A DNA stretch of 64,000 nt, from assembly GCA_001458075.1 (NCBI GenBank), contig LN899469.1:2268659-2332658 (forward strand). Direction: 5' to 3'. A model generated the notes under the pieces. It was not told the origin of the DNA. It searched no databases and saw nothing but the letters and a program-made list of their open reading frames with translations. Below are positions 35,776 through 45,861 of the stretch, piece by piece (within the stretch, counting starts at the first letter, position 1; every line of letters starts with the position of its first letter). Origin of the DNA: Idiomarinaceae bacterium HL-53 (GTDB taxonomy: Bacteria > Pseudomonadota > Gammaproteobacteria > Enterobacterales > Alteromonadaceae). A program made the position numbers and the translations under genes.

Positions 35776-38694
35776 TCATTTACGGTAGCACACTCTGTTT
35801 CGTCCTGTCTGCTTTGCTTCGTAAAGCGCGGCGTCGGCCACAGACAACAGGCGTTCCGGCGTTTCAACTTGGCGAGAAGTCGCGAGCCCGATACTCACTG
35901 TCATTTTCAAGTTGGGTGCGATATCGCTGCAATCCGTGTTTTCAACAGTTTTTCGGAGCCGTTCACTCACGGCAATGGCATCATCAATGGGCGTGTCAGG
36001 TAATAAAATAACAAATTCTTCTCCGCCCCAACGCCCCACAATGTCTACTTCTCGACCGAAACCAGTTAAGATTTTCGCAAGTTTTTTGAGCGCCTGATCG
36101 CCGACATCGTGCGAATATTGGTCATTCACTTGCTTGAAAAAATCAACATCAAGAATTGCCAAGCTGAGGGGCGAGTCGTAACGCTTCGCGCGATTAAATT
36201 CGTGCTTGAGTCGCTTATCTAAAGCCCGACGATTCGGCAGGCCGGTGAGCAAATCTTCCATCGCAAGGCGTTCTAACTCTTGTGTTTTCTCACGTACTTG
36301 CTCCTTTAACCGAGCTTGAGAACGACTCAATTCGCCCACTCGCCAACGATACACACCGAACATAATCAGCACCAAAGTCAGTGCAACCATGACCCAAAAC
36401 ATACGCATTTGCCAAAACGCGGGTTGCAACGTAAACGCAACCGATGTCTCGTCCCAGGCCGCCTCACTGTTAGGATAATTCGCTTTCACTCTAAACTCGT
36501 AATCGCCCGGCTTCAGGTTCGTATATTCGGCGAAAGCTTGCGTGCCCCGCTCAACCCAGTCCTCATCGAAACCCACGAGCTGAGTTCGATATTGAATACG
36601 TTGCGGCATAATGTATCCAAGACCTGCAAACTCAAAGCTTACGCGTCGAGTCCCTGGCGGAAATGAGAGTTGCTCCTTCCAATTGACGTCTGCACCGTCC
36701 ACCGACACAGCCTCAATAACTACCGGTGGCTTCACTTCATCTAAATCATTGATACGGTTTGGATTGACTGTTGCAACGCCGCGTGAGGTTGCAAAAACAA
36801 TACGACCTGACGGTTCCACCAGGGCTGCTGGCCCCGCACCACCATTTGCCTGCGCGCTCGCCATACCATCGCTTTCACCAAAAATTTCCACTGTTAAATG
36901 AACTGCTTCACCATTGGCGATGCGTGTGGCCTGCTCATATGGAATTCTCACAATGCCACGATTTGAACTTAACCAAAAAAATCCGTGATGATCTTCAACA
37001 ACCTCAAAATATTTATCAAAAGGCAGCCCGGATTCTTTGTCTACATGACCTAATTGTTCGGTTTCATAATCGTAGCGCAGGAGTCCACGATCCGTCGCCA
37101 TCCACATTTCGTTTGACTCAGCGCGCTCATAGAATCCGAACACGTAACGCACGTGCTTGAGGCTTTCCAAGGAAAAATTATCAATTTCGAACTCACCGGG
37201 AGCAGGTTCCGTAATCCGCGAAACTCCGCGGCCTGTCCCCACCCAAATCGTGCCATCGCGATCTTCATGAACCGCCATAACAAAATCGCCGGCGAGGCCA
37301 TTTCGTTGATAGAAATCTCGATATTGGTCATTTTCAATATGGACTAACCCCATTGCCGTACCGAACCACATGCCACCGTCTCGTGCGGCTTCAATGCTAC
37401 GGATATCTAAATCAGGCAATCCCTCTGCTTCAGTGAGGTGCTGTATATCGTTTCCTTGTAGATGAAATACACCGTTACTAATGGTTCCTAGCCAAATTCC
37501 TCCTTGCGCATCTTGTTCAACACTCAAGAATGATTCTGTGTCTAGCACGCTGCCCAGAAGAAACGGTAAAACGTCTTCGTTCTGTAAAATTGAAACACCT
37601 TGACTCGTTGCAACTAACACACCGCCCTGTTCATACAACGTTAAACCGCGAACGAAGTCATCGCTTATTCCGTCTGCGCGCTCATAACTTTTAAAGGGTG
37701 CTGAGCGAAAACGAACTAATCCGCTGTTTGTTCCAACCCAAATACTCGATTCACGATCTTCAAAAATTGATACGATGCGATTATTCGGAAGCCCATCGCC
37801 CACGGCAAACTGTTCTATGCCGTTCTGGCTTAACCGAAACACACCCTGATCTTGGCTCCCTAACCATAATGCGCTACTAGAATCGACAAGAATATGAGTC
37901 AGGGTAACGCCCTCTGTTCCCGGGTAAGGCTCACTGAGTCCAGACTCTCCCAGAGTATAGAGGCCGTTCTCTGTCGCTAGATATAAGTCACCATGACTAT
38001 TGAGGTAGAAATCTCGAATTTCCATATTTGCAAGCGCGCGGGTTCCTGGCAACATTCCCCAGCTGGTCGTTTCATCTGCGATTTCCATGCGCGAGGGGCT
38101 AAGAACCCAAATCCCTTCTGCCGTGCCGGCAACAATGCCTAACGAAGCAATATCCTGCACTTCATAAATGGTGGCATAAGGACCCGAAAACTGATTAAAC
38201 TGAGTTTCGGTGTCACCTCGGATTTGAGAGATACCTGCACCTTGAGTACCTACCCAAAGTGCCTCGAATCGATCCTCAATAATGGATGTAACCAGCGCTT
38301 CTGGCTGCGGTAACTCAGACCAATTGTTATCCTCAAAATAGTGAAGTGCACCCCGAGCACCTCCCACTACGAGCGAGCCATTCTTCTTTACCGCCAGCGC
38401 ATGAATTCCTACGTCTGAAAAGTTAGTTTCTTCATTTCGCTCGAAAATTTTGAACTCACGACCGTTATAACGAGCGACTCCTTCCCAGGTTGCAAACCAC
38501 AAATAGCCATCAGGTGTTTGCGTAATGGCATTCACCGTGTTGTGCGGTAGCCCTTCTCTTGTGGTCCACACTTCCTTAAAATATTCCGACAGTCGCGGAA
38601 CCTGTGCATCTTCATGATCAGCTTGCAATGGTAAGCAAACCAGCCATAACAGAGCACCTAGACACCATTTCACATGGCTATTGTTGGAACACAT
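35776..38694 (-). CDS. Propeller-type sensor diguanylate cyclase (copy 2)
   Basis: 972 residues from the ATG at 38694, which starts a signal peptide (CLGALLWLVCLPLQA). Residues about 40-650 are repeated two-component-regulator propeller blades (GYLWFATWEGVARYNG, GIWLGT..., GMWFGTA...), forming a periplasmic sensor; a Y_Y_Y domain follows (YRTQLVGFDEDW), one membrane helix near 783-803, a coiled linker, and a GGDEF domain with GRWGGEEF and an RxxD inhibitory site (REVD) five residues before it. It should make c-di-GMP in response to an unknown periplasmic cue. Paralogue of the next gene; its start overlaps that gene's end by 17 bases. Confidence 0.92.
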   Translation of the reverse strand: MCSNNSHVKWCLGALLWLVCLPLQADHEDAQVPRLSEYFKEVWTTREGLPHNTVNAITQTPDGYLWFATWEGVARYNGREFKIFERNEETNFSDVGIHALAVKKNGSLVVGGARGALHYFEDNNWSELPQPEALVTSIIEDRFEALWVGTQGAGISQIRGDTETQFNQFSGPYATIYEVQDIASLGIVAGTAEGIWVLSPSRMEIADETTSWGMLPGTRALANMEIRDFYLNSHGDLYLATENGLYTLGESGLSEPYPGTEGVTLTHILVDSSSALWLGSQDQGVFRLSQNGIEQFAVGDGLPNNRIVSIFEDRESSIWVGTNSGLVRFRSAPFKSYERADGISDDFVRGLTLYEQGGVLVATSQGVSILQNEDVLPFLLGSVLDTESFLSVEQDAQGGIWLGTISNGVFHLQGNDIQHLTEAEGLPDLDIRSIEAARDGGMWFGTAMGLVHIENDQYRDFYQRNGLAGDFVMAVHEDRDGTIWVGTGRGVSRITEPAPGEFEIDNFSLESLKHVRYVFGFYERAESNEMWMATDRGLLRYDYETEQLGHVDKESGLPFDKYFEVVEDHHGFFWLSSNRGIVRIPYEQATRIANGEAVHLTVEIFGESDGMASAQANGGAGPAALVEPSGRIVFATSRGVATVNPNRINDLDEVKPPVVIEAVSVDGADVNWKEQLSFPPGTRRVSFEFAGLGYIMPQRIQYRTQLVGFDEDWVERGTQAFAEYTNLKPGDYEFRVKANYPNSEAAWDETSVAFTLQPAFWQMRMFWVMVALTLVLIMFGVYRWRVGELSRSQARLKEQVREKTQELERLAMEDLLTGLPNRRALDKRLKHEFNRAKRYDSPLSLAILDVDFFKQVNDQYSHDVGDQALKKLAKILTGFGREVDIVGRWGGEEFVILLPDTPIDDAIAVSERLRKTVENTDCSDIAPNLKMTVSIGLATSRQVETPERLLSVADAALYEAKQTGRNRVCYRK

Positions 38695-41626
38695 GTATCT
38701 GATTTCTCCCATGCTCTTTTGCAACATAGAGTGCTTGATCTGCAAACCGCAATACTTCGCTGTGCGTCATGTTCTCTTCGACTTTAACAATACCGATACT
38801 CACTGTAATTTGCACTCCTTGCGGCAAACATGCAAATTGATAATGTTCGACATTTCTGCGAATACGCTCACACACCATCTCCGCTTCTGTCGTCCCTGCA
38901 TTAGGTAACAGCAATGCGAATTCTTCGCCCCCCCAACGAGCAACACGATCTTGCTCCCGTACACATGTGCGAAGTAATTCTGCGAGCTCTTTAAGTACCT
39001 CATCCCCCACGGTATGCAGGTATTGATCGTTCACTCGCTTAAAGTGATCAATGTCCAAAATAGCCAAGCAGAGCGGGCTACGATCTCGGCTAACACGTGC
39101 CACTTCATGCTGTAAATCTTCGTCGAAAGCTCTGCGATTTGGGAGTTTTGTAAGCGTATCCTGGCGCGCAAGAACTTCTAATTCTCTTGTTTTGTCACGT
39201 ACTAACTTACGCAGTCTCACCTCGTTTTGCTGTATTGCGCGAATGCGCCAGCGCCACAATAGCGCCAAAGAGAACAACGCAACAACAGCAACCGAGACCC
39301 AAAAACTAATACGCTGATGCCACGCTGGTGCAATGCTAAATTCAAATTCCGCCGCTTCACTCCAATCTCCTCCAGGATAGGCTGCCCGCACCTGAAAACG
39401 ATACTCACCGAATGGCAACTCGGTATATTCGAAATGAGTCATTGAGTTTCGGGGCAACCAATCTGAGTCATAGCCGACAAGTCGAACTTCATAATGCACA
39501 TGTTCTGGCATGAGATACCCCATGCCGATATAGTCAAACTCAATTCGCTGAACACCTGCCGGCAGGGTGACTTTTGCATCTACGCGTTCTTGATCGACCA
39601 ATACTTGCTCAATTTGAATGCGCGGGGCAGCACTTCTCATTTCATTAAATTGAGACTGATCTAAACGAACAGCGCCAATCGCACTCGCGAACCACAGATA
39701 ACCCCGACTATCGGTGAAAGCCGCCGGACTGCCACTATTGATTTGCGCGCTAAGCATGCCGTCTACTCCCGTATACAAGTGATAGTTCAACTCGCTTACT
39801 TCTGTGGCAGCAACGGTCACTTCACGCGCAACCTTGAGTAACTCTGATCGTGCAACTTGCAGCATTCCCCGACTCGTCGCCAACCAAATATTATTTTCAT
39901 GATCACCGGTAACACCAAATATCTTGTCGAATGGAAGCCCACTTGCGCGATCCACTCGCAGCAACTCATCTTGAACTTTGTCGTAAATTAACAACCCGCG
40001 ATCGGCAGCAAACCAAACATAATTGCCTTCATTATAGATTGCGAAGATCATTTCCATCGGTGCAATTAGTTCGGGGTCGATGGGATCGAGTTCAAAGCCG
40101 GAACTGGTTCTTAAAAGTTTAACGAGGCCAATTCCGGTGGCTACCCATGCAACTTGTTCATTTTGCGCTTCTATGGCGGTGATAAAGTTATTGGGTAACC
40201 CTTCTTCCCTTTGCCAACTGTTACGCAACACCGGGTGCAGTTTCGAGCTTGACGGCGTACTGACCATTTCAAATAGCTGCAAGCCATCCCCCGTTCCTAC
40301 GAGTAACTCATTCACACCAAAACGCGAAAGCGCCCTCACTTCCTCACTAAAAAGTCCGTTCGGGTTGGATATTTGCTGCATGCGATCGGTTGGCGATACG
40401 ACAAATAAGCCATCTGTGTAGGTGCCAAGGTAAGTTGTGTCGCTTTTCGCATGATGCTCAAGAGAGAGCACGGATAGCTCGTTAAAATGTGCGGGCGCTT
40501 CGAAATTTTCGGTACCCTCAATACCAGAGCGCGCGATGCCCTCACTCGTACCGACCCAAATTCTTCCTTGGAGATCTTCCGAGATAGCCCGAATGTACTC
40601 TCCGGGAAGGCCATCGCGTTCGGTAAAAGAGTAAAAGGCGCTACTGCGTAACTGTACAAGGCCACCATGCGTCGACACCCATAAACTCTTTTCATGATCT
40701 GAATAAAAGGCAAGTACATGATTATTAGGAAGACCATCGGCTCGTGTGAGCCACTCGAGCGACGATTGTCGGATGCGTGCAAGCCCTAACTCGTAAGTGC
40801 CGAAATAAATCGCACCATCTGTGTGCTCATGCAATTCGGTGATGGTGACTGAATCGGTGTCTGGAATAAGTGCAAACTCATAGATCTCGGCAGCCTTTTC
40901 CCCTTTGAAAATCCCTTCGTCGGTCGCAACCCAGAGTGCTCCCGACCGACTCTCCAAAATATCTCGCACGGGGCTTCCTGGTAATCCAACAACTGTTAAA
41001 AAGCGCTGATTAGTATTTTGCCAAACCATAAGGCCATGACTCGTTCCAACGTAAAGATCTCCGGCTTGCGTAAGATACAAACTCAATACATTTAAACTCT
41101 CGAGTCCTGCTTCGATACCGAAAGACTCAAATTGCCCATCGAAATACCTTAGAACTCCTTGATCTGAGGTCGCCAACCACAAGAATTGCTCATCAAATAA
41201 TAAATCATTGATAAAGGCGCTCTCGGTGGAAATACCATGCCATGCGTCTCCATCAAAGTAGGAAACAGCCCCCCGAGCTCCTCCCACATAAAGTTCACCC
41301 TCGGGACTTAGCGTCATCGCATACATACCCGCGTCGGGTACCTGAAGTAATTCAGGGTTATCAAATACTTCAAAAACGCGTCCATTGAAGCGAACGGGGC
41401 CTTCCCAAGTGGTAAGCCACAAATGCCCTGAGGGCGCCTGAAGAATTTTATTAACCGAGTTATGAGGAAGGCGGTCAGACGTGGACCAACTGCGTTGAAC
41501 CCATTGAGAAAGAGAAAGATGTGTTTCGTTTAAAGTTTCATTATCTGCCCATGCAGTCGCCCATGAGCAACACCCCACCCCCAATAAACTCAACAGCAAC
41601 AGCCTATGCACAACATGAGTTACCAT
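38678..41626 (-). CDS. Propeller-type sensor diguanylate cyclase (copy 1)
   Basis: 982 residues. Signal peptide (LLLLSLLGVGCCSWATAWA), two propellers of reg_prop blades (HLWLTTWEGPVRFNG, ALWVATDEGIF, RIWVGTSEGIARS, NIWLATSRGM), Y_Y_Y domain (YEVRLVGYDSDW), membrane helix near 785-806, and a GGDEF domain with ARWGGEEF and an intact RxxD site (REQD). Same architecture and order as the downstream gene, so the pair is a tandem duplication that has diverged in the sensor. It probably responds to a carbohydrate or envelope signal, as related hybrid sensors in Bacteroidetes do; that is analogy only. Confidence 0.92.
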   Translation of the reverse strand: MVTHVVHRLLLLSLLGVGCCSWATAWADNETLNETHLSLSQWVQRSWSTSDRLPHNSVNKILQAPSGHLWLTTWEGPVRFNGRVFEVFDNPELLQVPDAGMYAMTLSPEGELYVGGARGAVSYFDGDAWHGISTESAFINDLLFDEQFLWLATSDQGVLRYFDGQFESFGIEAGLESLNVLSLYLTQAGDLYVGTSHGLMVWQNTNQRFLTVVGLPGSPVRDILESRSGALWVATDEGIFKGEKAAEIYEFALIPDTDSVTITELHEHTDGAIYFGTYELGLARIRQSSLEWLTRADGLPNNHVLAFYSDHEKSLWVSTHGGLVQLRSSAFYSFTERDGLPGEYIRAISEDLQGRIWVGTSEGIARSGIEGTENFEAPAHFNELSVLSLEHHAKSDTTYLGTYTDGLFVVSPTDRMQQISNPNGLFSEEVRALSRFGVNELLVGTGDGLQLFEMVSTPSSSKLHPVLRNSWQREEGLPNNFITAIEAQNEQVAWVATGIGLVKLLRTSSGFELDPIDPELIAPMEMIFAIYNEGNYVWFAADRGLLIYDKVQDELLRVDRASGLPFDKIFGVTGDHENNIWLATSRGMLQVARSELLKVAREVTVAATEVSELNYHLYTGVDGMLSAQINSGSPAAFTDSRGYLWFASAIGAVRLDQSQFNEMRSAAPRIQIEQVLVDQERVDAKVTLPAGVQRIEFDYIGMGYLMPEHVHYEVRLVGYDSDWLPRNSMTHFEYTELPFGEYRFQVRAAYPGGDWSEAAEFEFSIAPAWHQRISFWVSVAVVALFSLALLWRWRIRAIQQNEVRLRKLVRDKTRELEVLARQDTLTKLPNRRAFDEDLQHEVARVSRDRSPLCLAILDIDHFKRVNDQYLHTVGDEVLKELAELLRTCVREQDRVARWGGEEFALLLPNAGTTEAEMVCERIRRNVEHYQFACLPQGVQITVSIGIVKVEENMTHSEVLRFADQALYVAKEHGRNQIHVFQQ

Positions 41627-41648
41627 CAGATGGAATGCTCATTTTTAA

Positions 41649-43124
41649 TTATGACGGCGTTAGTACTTGCTCCCGTAACACCGCCAACCAGTGCTCACAT
41701 AGCGGCGCCAGCGAATCAGTGCTTCCGCCCCATTTATTTCATATTGAGCGTTGTACTTCGATTGCAGCCAGCATTCGATTTCCTGGCGTTCAAGCGCTTG
41801 CCGTAATCCCATCTCTATTTGATATTCACTCACCACAGAAGAGGTCATACGCTCTTTGTAAAAGGAAACCTGATCACGCCCGAGTAGTTTCGCTTCATAA
41901 AGCGCTGTTTCAGCGTGAGACATCAATTCTGAGCTCAGTTCGTGTTGGCTTCCCAAAGAGGCCCCAATGCTCGCTGTTATGTAATGTCGAAGCTCCTCAT
42001 TTTGAATTTCGCCACGAATCATACTGAGCATTTGCTCGGCAAGTTGTAACAAAAGCTGCGCACTCTTTGTCGTCATTTTTACAGCGAACCAAACCGAGCA
42101 CCAATGTCTTTTGCAAGAATAGTTTCTTTAGACACAAATCGTCGTAACCGCTCAGCGAGCACTCGCAAGGCCTGATCACCGGTATGGAAGCCATGAGCCG
42201 TATTAATGCGGCTAAAAAAATCTAAATTAATAGCAAGCATGCCCACGCCGCCTTGCAAAGCAAACCGATCGACTTCTTCGGCGAACTTATATCGATTCGG
42301 TAGGTTTGTCAGAGCATCATAGTAAGATAAAAACTCAATGCGACGCGCGGCTTCCTTCTGCTTGGTAATGTCTCGTATGGTTCCAATAAATTGCTTCTCT
42401 CCTTGAAAATAGCTCTCCGTGACCGCCAGATCGATAGGAAATACGGTTCCGTCTTTTCTTTTTCCTTCAACTTCCCGACCAATCCCAATAATTTTGCGTT
42501 TCCCTGTGCGCTCATAATTCTCCATGTAGCGATCGTGATCAGAGGAATAAGGCTCAGGCATTAGCATAGAAATATTCCGCCCGATAACGTCTTTAGCATC
42601 AAATCCAAACATTGCTGCGGCGGGCTCACTGAACTCTTTTACAATCCCTTTCGAGTTAATAATAATGACACCGTCTAACAGGTTGTTGAGCGTTGTTGAG
42701 AGTTTCGCTCTCTCCGCCTCGACGGCGGCAATTTTTTGCTTTTTCTCAGTAATGTCTTGAATCGCCCCGTAAATCGCCCTAATCACACCCTGCTCGTAAT
42801 GAGCCTCTCCCATGGTAATCACATGCTTGGCTTCACCTTGTGCAGTTTGAATCATTACTTCTAAACGATACGGCTTGCCGTACTCTATACAAGCATTGAC
42901 GGCACTTCGAATTTTTCCAAATCGGCGGGGTGATAAAACTTGATAGCCTCATTTAAACTCAGCCCATCATTTGCCTGAGTACCAAAAATTTTGTGAGTTT
43001 GTTCACACCAAAAGAGCTCTTGGCTTTCAATATCGAATGACCATCGCCCTACCTCAGCGAAACGAATCGCGACATCAGAAAGTTCCTCTACTAACTGCGC
43101 TTTTGCGTTCTCTCTTTGTTTCAA
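41649..43124 (-). pseudogene. Decayed PAS-PAS-GGDEF-EAL gene
   Basis: Three lesions break one former gene that begins at a TTG (43124) 15 bases after aer. First, near 42912-42916 one A is missing from an A-run, shifting frame inside the first PAS domain (DLEK then IRSAVNACIEYGKPYRLEV in the next frame). Second, near 42088 ten bases are missing between RFG and FAVKM, exactly the bases for the G-D-E of GGDEF plus one, shifting frame again. Third, near 41700 the EAL domain stops after GAEALIRWRR, and a tail that reads EHWLAVLREQVLTPS in another frame ends at 41649, so most of EAL is deleted. The second PAS domain is intact. No active enzyme can be made. Confidence 0.88.
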
Positions 43125-43139
43125 ACTGTTGGCCTTTTC

Positions 43140-44714
43140 TTACTGTTTGTCGTTGGCAAAACGGCGAATCAAGGAATACAAATATTCCGTCGTTTCTTCA
43201 AGTTTCATGCTTGCCTCAAACGTCTCGTTGGCATTCTGTTGCGCACGTCCAGCGCCATCCGCAATATCAGTTACTTGCTGATTAATGTGCTCTGCGACAT
43301 TACTCTGTTCCTCAACTACAGAGGACATTTGTATAGTGGAGTCGGTAATTGACGTGACCGCGGTTTTAATTTCTTGCAATGCACGATCGGTTGCAGATAC
43401 TTTGTCAACTCCAGCCTTCGCAGCGGTTTCGCCTTGGGCGGAAACCCGCACTGCATTTTGAGCACGGTCTCGTAATTGATCGATAATGCCGTGAATGCGG
43501 TCGGTCGACTCTTGGGTTTTCGCCGCAAGCGAGCGAACCTCGTCGGCAACTACGCTAAAGCCGCGCCCATGCTCTCCTGCGCGCGCTGCTTCAATCGCTG
43601 CATTGAGCGCCAGCAAATTGGTTTGATCAGCGATATTCGCAATAATATCAGCTGCTTCCCCAATCGAGTCCGTTGATTCCGCAAGCTCATTAACAGTCGC
43701 AACAATCGAGCGTACCGCCTCACTCAAGCTTTGAATTGCGTCCATAGCCTCACTTGCCATTTTCGAGCTTGCATCTACATGAACGACCGCTTCTTCAGCT
43801 TGTTTCGCGTTCGCTTCTACGCTATCGGCTACTTCTTGAATGGAAGTGGACATTTCGTTAATTGCTGACGCAGTTTGTTGCGTTGCTTGATTTTGATGAT
43901 CCACCAATTGACTGCTCGATTGTGCCTGCTTTCGAGTTGCCGCAACCACATCGTGAAGCCCCGCAGCGGCGTCTTGAATGCGTGTAAAGCCAGTGCGAGC
44001 CCTGGCTTCTTCACTACGCAATACCATCTCTAGCTGGGCTCGAGCGCCGCGAAATGGCGAATAAGTTTCTGCAATAATTTGGTTTGCAAACGCATGGGGT
44101 CGAATTGCCTGAATGTCTTCATACGACTTATTCATGAGTGCACGTTGTACCAGCATACCGATTGCTGTCGCTGCAATAGATACCCCGCCCCAAAGCCATT
44201 GCTGAGTGAAGAAAAGTGCGAGACTCACGAGTAAACTCGCTCCCCATACAGGTAGAGTTCCCCCAAACCAACGCACAATAGACTCCCACCAAGCATGGGG
44301 AGATTGACCTGCGTTAAGACGTTCGTAGAGCTTCATTGCTCGTATTTTCTGATCGTTCTCCGGAGCGACTCGCACCGACTCGTAACCTACCAGCTCCCCC
44401 TTCTCAAACATAGGAGTAACGTAAGCACTCACCCAGTAATGATCCCCATTCTTACGACGGTTCTTCACAAGCCCCATCCAAGGCTTCCCTGTCTTTATCG
44501 TGTCCCACATATCAGCAAACGCCGCTTTCGGCATATCGGGATGACGAATTAAATTGTGAGGCGCGCCCATCAGTTCTTCTTCACTGTAGCCACTCACTTC
44601 ACGGAATTTCTCGTTAAAATAGGTGATCGCGCCGCGCTTATCGGTGGCAGAAATAAGACGATCGTCTGGCTTTAAGAGGTACTCTTTTTGGGTAACTGGT
44701 AAATTCTTTCTCAC
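43140..44714 (-). CDS. aer: Aerotaxis receptor Aer
   Basis: 524 residues, close to E. coli Aer. The N-terminus is the Aer PAS domain ([17 protein letters not shown]..., [30 protein letters not shown]), expected to hold FAD and sense redox state. A hydrophobic anchor is at about 155-195, with no periplasmic domain, followed by HAMP-like and signalling domains with the tip [20 protein letters not shown]. It guides movement toward favourable oxygen/energy levels. A consensus FNR box lies 98 bases upstream, shared with a divergent GGDEF gene. Confidence 0.95.
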   Translation of the reverse strand: MRKNLPVTQKEYLLKPDDRLISATDKRGAITYFNEKFREVSGYSEEELMGAPHNLIRHPDMPKAAFADMWDTIKTGKPWMGLVKNRRKNGDHYWVSAYVTPMFEKGELVGYESVRVAPENDQKIRAMKLYERLNAGQSPHAWWESIVRWFGGTLPVWGASLLVSLALFFTQQWLWGGVSIAATAIGMLVQRALMNKSYEDIQAIRPHAFANQIIAETYSPFRGARAQLEMVLRSEEARARTGFTRIQDAAAGLHDVVAATRKQAQSSSQLVDHQNQATQQTASAINEMSTSIQEVADSVEANAKQAEEAVVHVDASSKMASEAMDAIQSLSEAVRSIVATVNELAESTDSIGEAADIIANIADQTNLLALNAAIEAARAGEHGRGFSVVADEVRSLAAKTQESTDRIHGIIDQLRDRAQNAVRVSAQGETAAKAGVDKVSATDRALQEIKTAVTSITDSTIQMSSVVEEQSNVAEHINQQVTDIADGAGRAQQNANETFEASMKLEETTEYLYSLIRRFANDKQ

Positions 44715-44759
44715 GATAGCTCCAACTATTGTGTGTGGGGTATCTTGCTATTACATATG

Positions 44760-44785
44760 AGGAATATAACACATGACATATTCCT
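44760..44785. promoter_or_regulatory. Inverted repeat in the aer upstream region
   Basis: AGGAATAT (44760-44767) and ATATTCCT (44778-44785) are perfect 8-bp arms with a 10-base spacer, 46-71 bases before the aer start. Could be an operator or a leader hairpin. Confidence 0.45.
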
Positions 44786-44811
44786 ATCGAGTCATTTGTA
44801 CAAAATATCCA

Positions 44812-44825
44812 TTGATTTATATCAA
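44812..44825. promoter_or_regulatory. FNR/Anr-type binding site
   Basis: TTGAT-TTAT-ATCAA, a perfect match to the FNR consensus TTGATNNNNATCAA, between aer (minus, start 44714) and the PAS-GGDEF gene (plus, start 44898). It can control either or both genes in response to oxygen limitation. Confidence 0.75.
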
Positions 44826-44897
44826 TGAATTTGTTCTTTGCGCTAACCACATACGAGAGAAAGTATACAATTGCCCGCTACCATGTGGAGTATGTCT

Positions 44898-45821
44898 ATG
44901 GATCTATATCGGCATTACAGCGATTTTTTAAATACCATTCCAGACGGCGCTTTAGTCGTGAATAACAAAGGAGTCGTAGAACTTGCCAATGTGGCCACAA
45001 CGGAAATGTTTGGCTATGTACCAGGTGCATTAAATGGCGTCCGCTTATCCATGCTCATCCCTGAAGAATCAAAAGCAAATCATGAACATCATGTGGCGCA
45101 ATTTTTCAATCAACCGAAACGCCGTCCTATGGGTCAGGGAATCCGTTTCTTTGGCTTACGTAAAAACGGTACATCTTTTCCCGTAGAGATCACCATTAGT
45201 CCGCTGCGTCTAGATGAACAAACCTTTGCGGTTGCGATTATGCGTGACAATAGTGACCGTCAACGAAGCGAGCTGTCGATGCAACAGTTGATTGAAACCG
45301 AGCGCAACCGTGCGTTCACCTGCGAACTCACGGGCCTCGCCAATCGGCGCGCACTCCTTGACACGCTGGAGGTAAGTGTAGCGAACTGCAAACGAGAGCA
45401 AACGCCCTTTGCGCTCGCTTATATGGATCTAGATAACTTTAAAGTCGTGAATGACAGTACCGGTCACCAAACCGGTGACGCTTTGTTAAAAGCACTTGCG
45501 CAGCATCTCTCTCGCTTTATTCGTATTCAGGATCTGTTCGCTCGTTTGGGCGGAGATGAATTTGCCCTTATTTTGAATGCCACACGACCGGCGCAAGCGC
45601 CTGAGATACTTCATCGTATTCACACCGCCGCCATCGCTTGGTGCGAAAACTCAGCATATCCAATTTCTTTGTCGATAGGTTGGGTGCACTGCAGTCAATT
45701 GCCCGAGGGTAAAGCGCGTGATTATTTGCACGCCGCCGACATGGCCATGTATCTAGCGAAAACGAATGGCAAGGAGCAAATCTGCCGCTATCATCCTGAG
45801 CTTGAGTTAAATATCGATTGA
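44898..45821 (+). CDS. PAS-GGDEF diguanylate cyclase
   Basis: 307 residues from the ATG at 44898 (GGAG seven bases upstream); earlier in-frame starts at 44871-44892 lack spacing. Residues 5-120 are a PAS domain (TIPDGALVVNNKGVVELAN, with FFGLRKNGTSFPVEI). The GGDEF domain (about 145-300) has ARLGGDEFAL and an intact RxxD site (RIQD). No membrane segment, so cytoplasmic. It should make c-di-GMP under PAS control. An FNR box 73-86 bases upstream suggests oxygen-dependent expression. Confidence 0.92.
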   Translation: MDLYRHYSDFLNTIPDGALVVNNKGVVELANVATTEMFGYVPGALNGVRLSMLIPEESKANHEHHVAQFFNQPKRRPMGQGIRFFGLRKNGTSFPVEITISPLRLDEQTFAVAIMRDNSDRQRSELSMQQLIETERNRAFTCELTGLANRRALLDTLEVSVANCKREQTPFALAYMDLDNFKVVNDSTGHQTGDALLKALAQHLSRFIRIQDLFARLGGDEFALILNATRPAQAPEILHRIHTAAIAWCENSAYPISLSIGWVHCSQLPEGKARDYLHAADMAMYLAKTNGKEQICRYHPELELNID

Positions 45822-45861
45822 TTGTTAAAGTACGGTCACTATCTCGTAGTAAGGAACCACC

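Noticed and set aside
42079..42855. Independent intact PAS-GGDEF gene starting at 42855
   Set aside because: Its first residues continue the PAS domain of the upstream frame after a one-base slip, and it stops inside the GGDEF core; part of one pseudogene.
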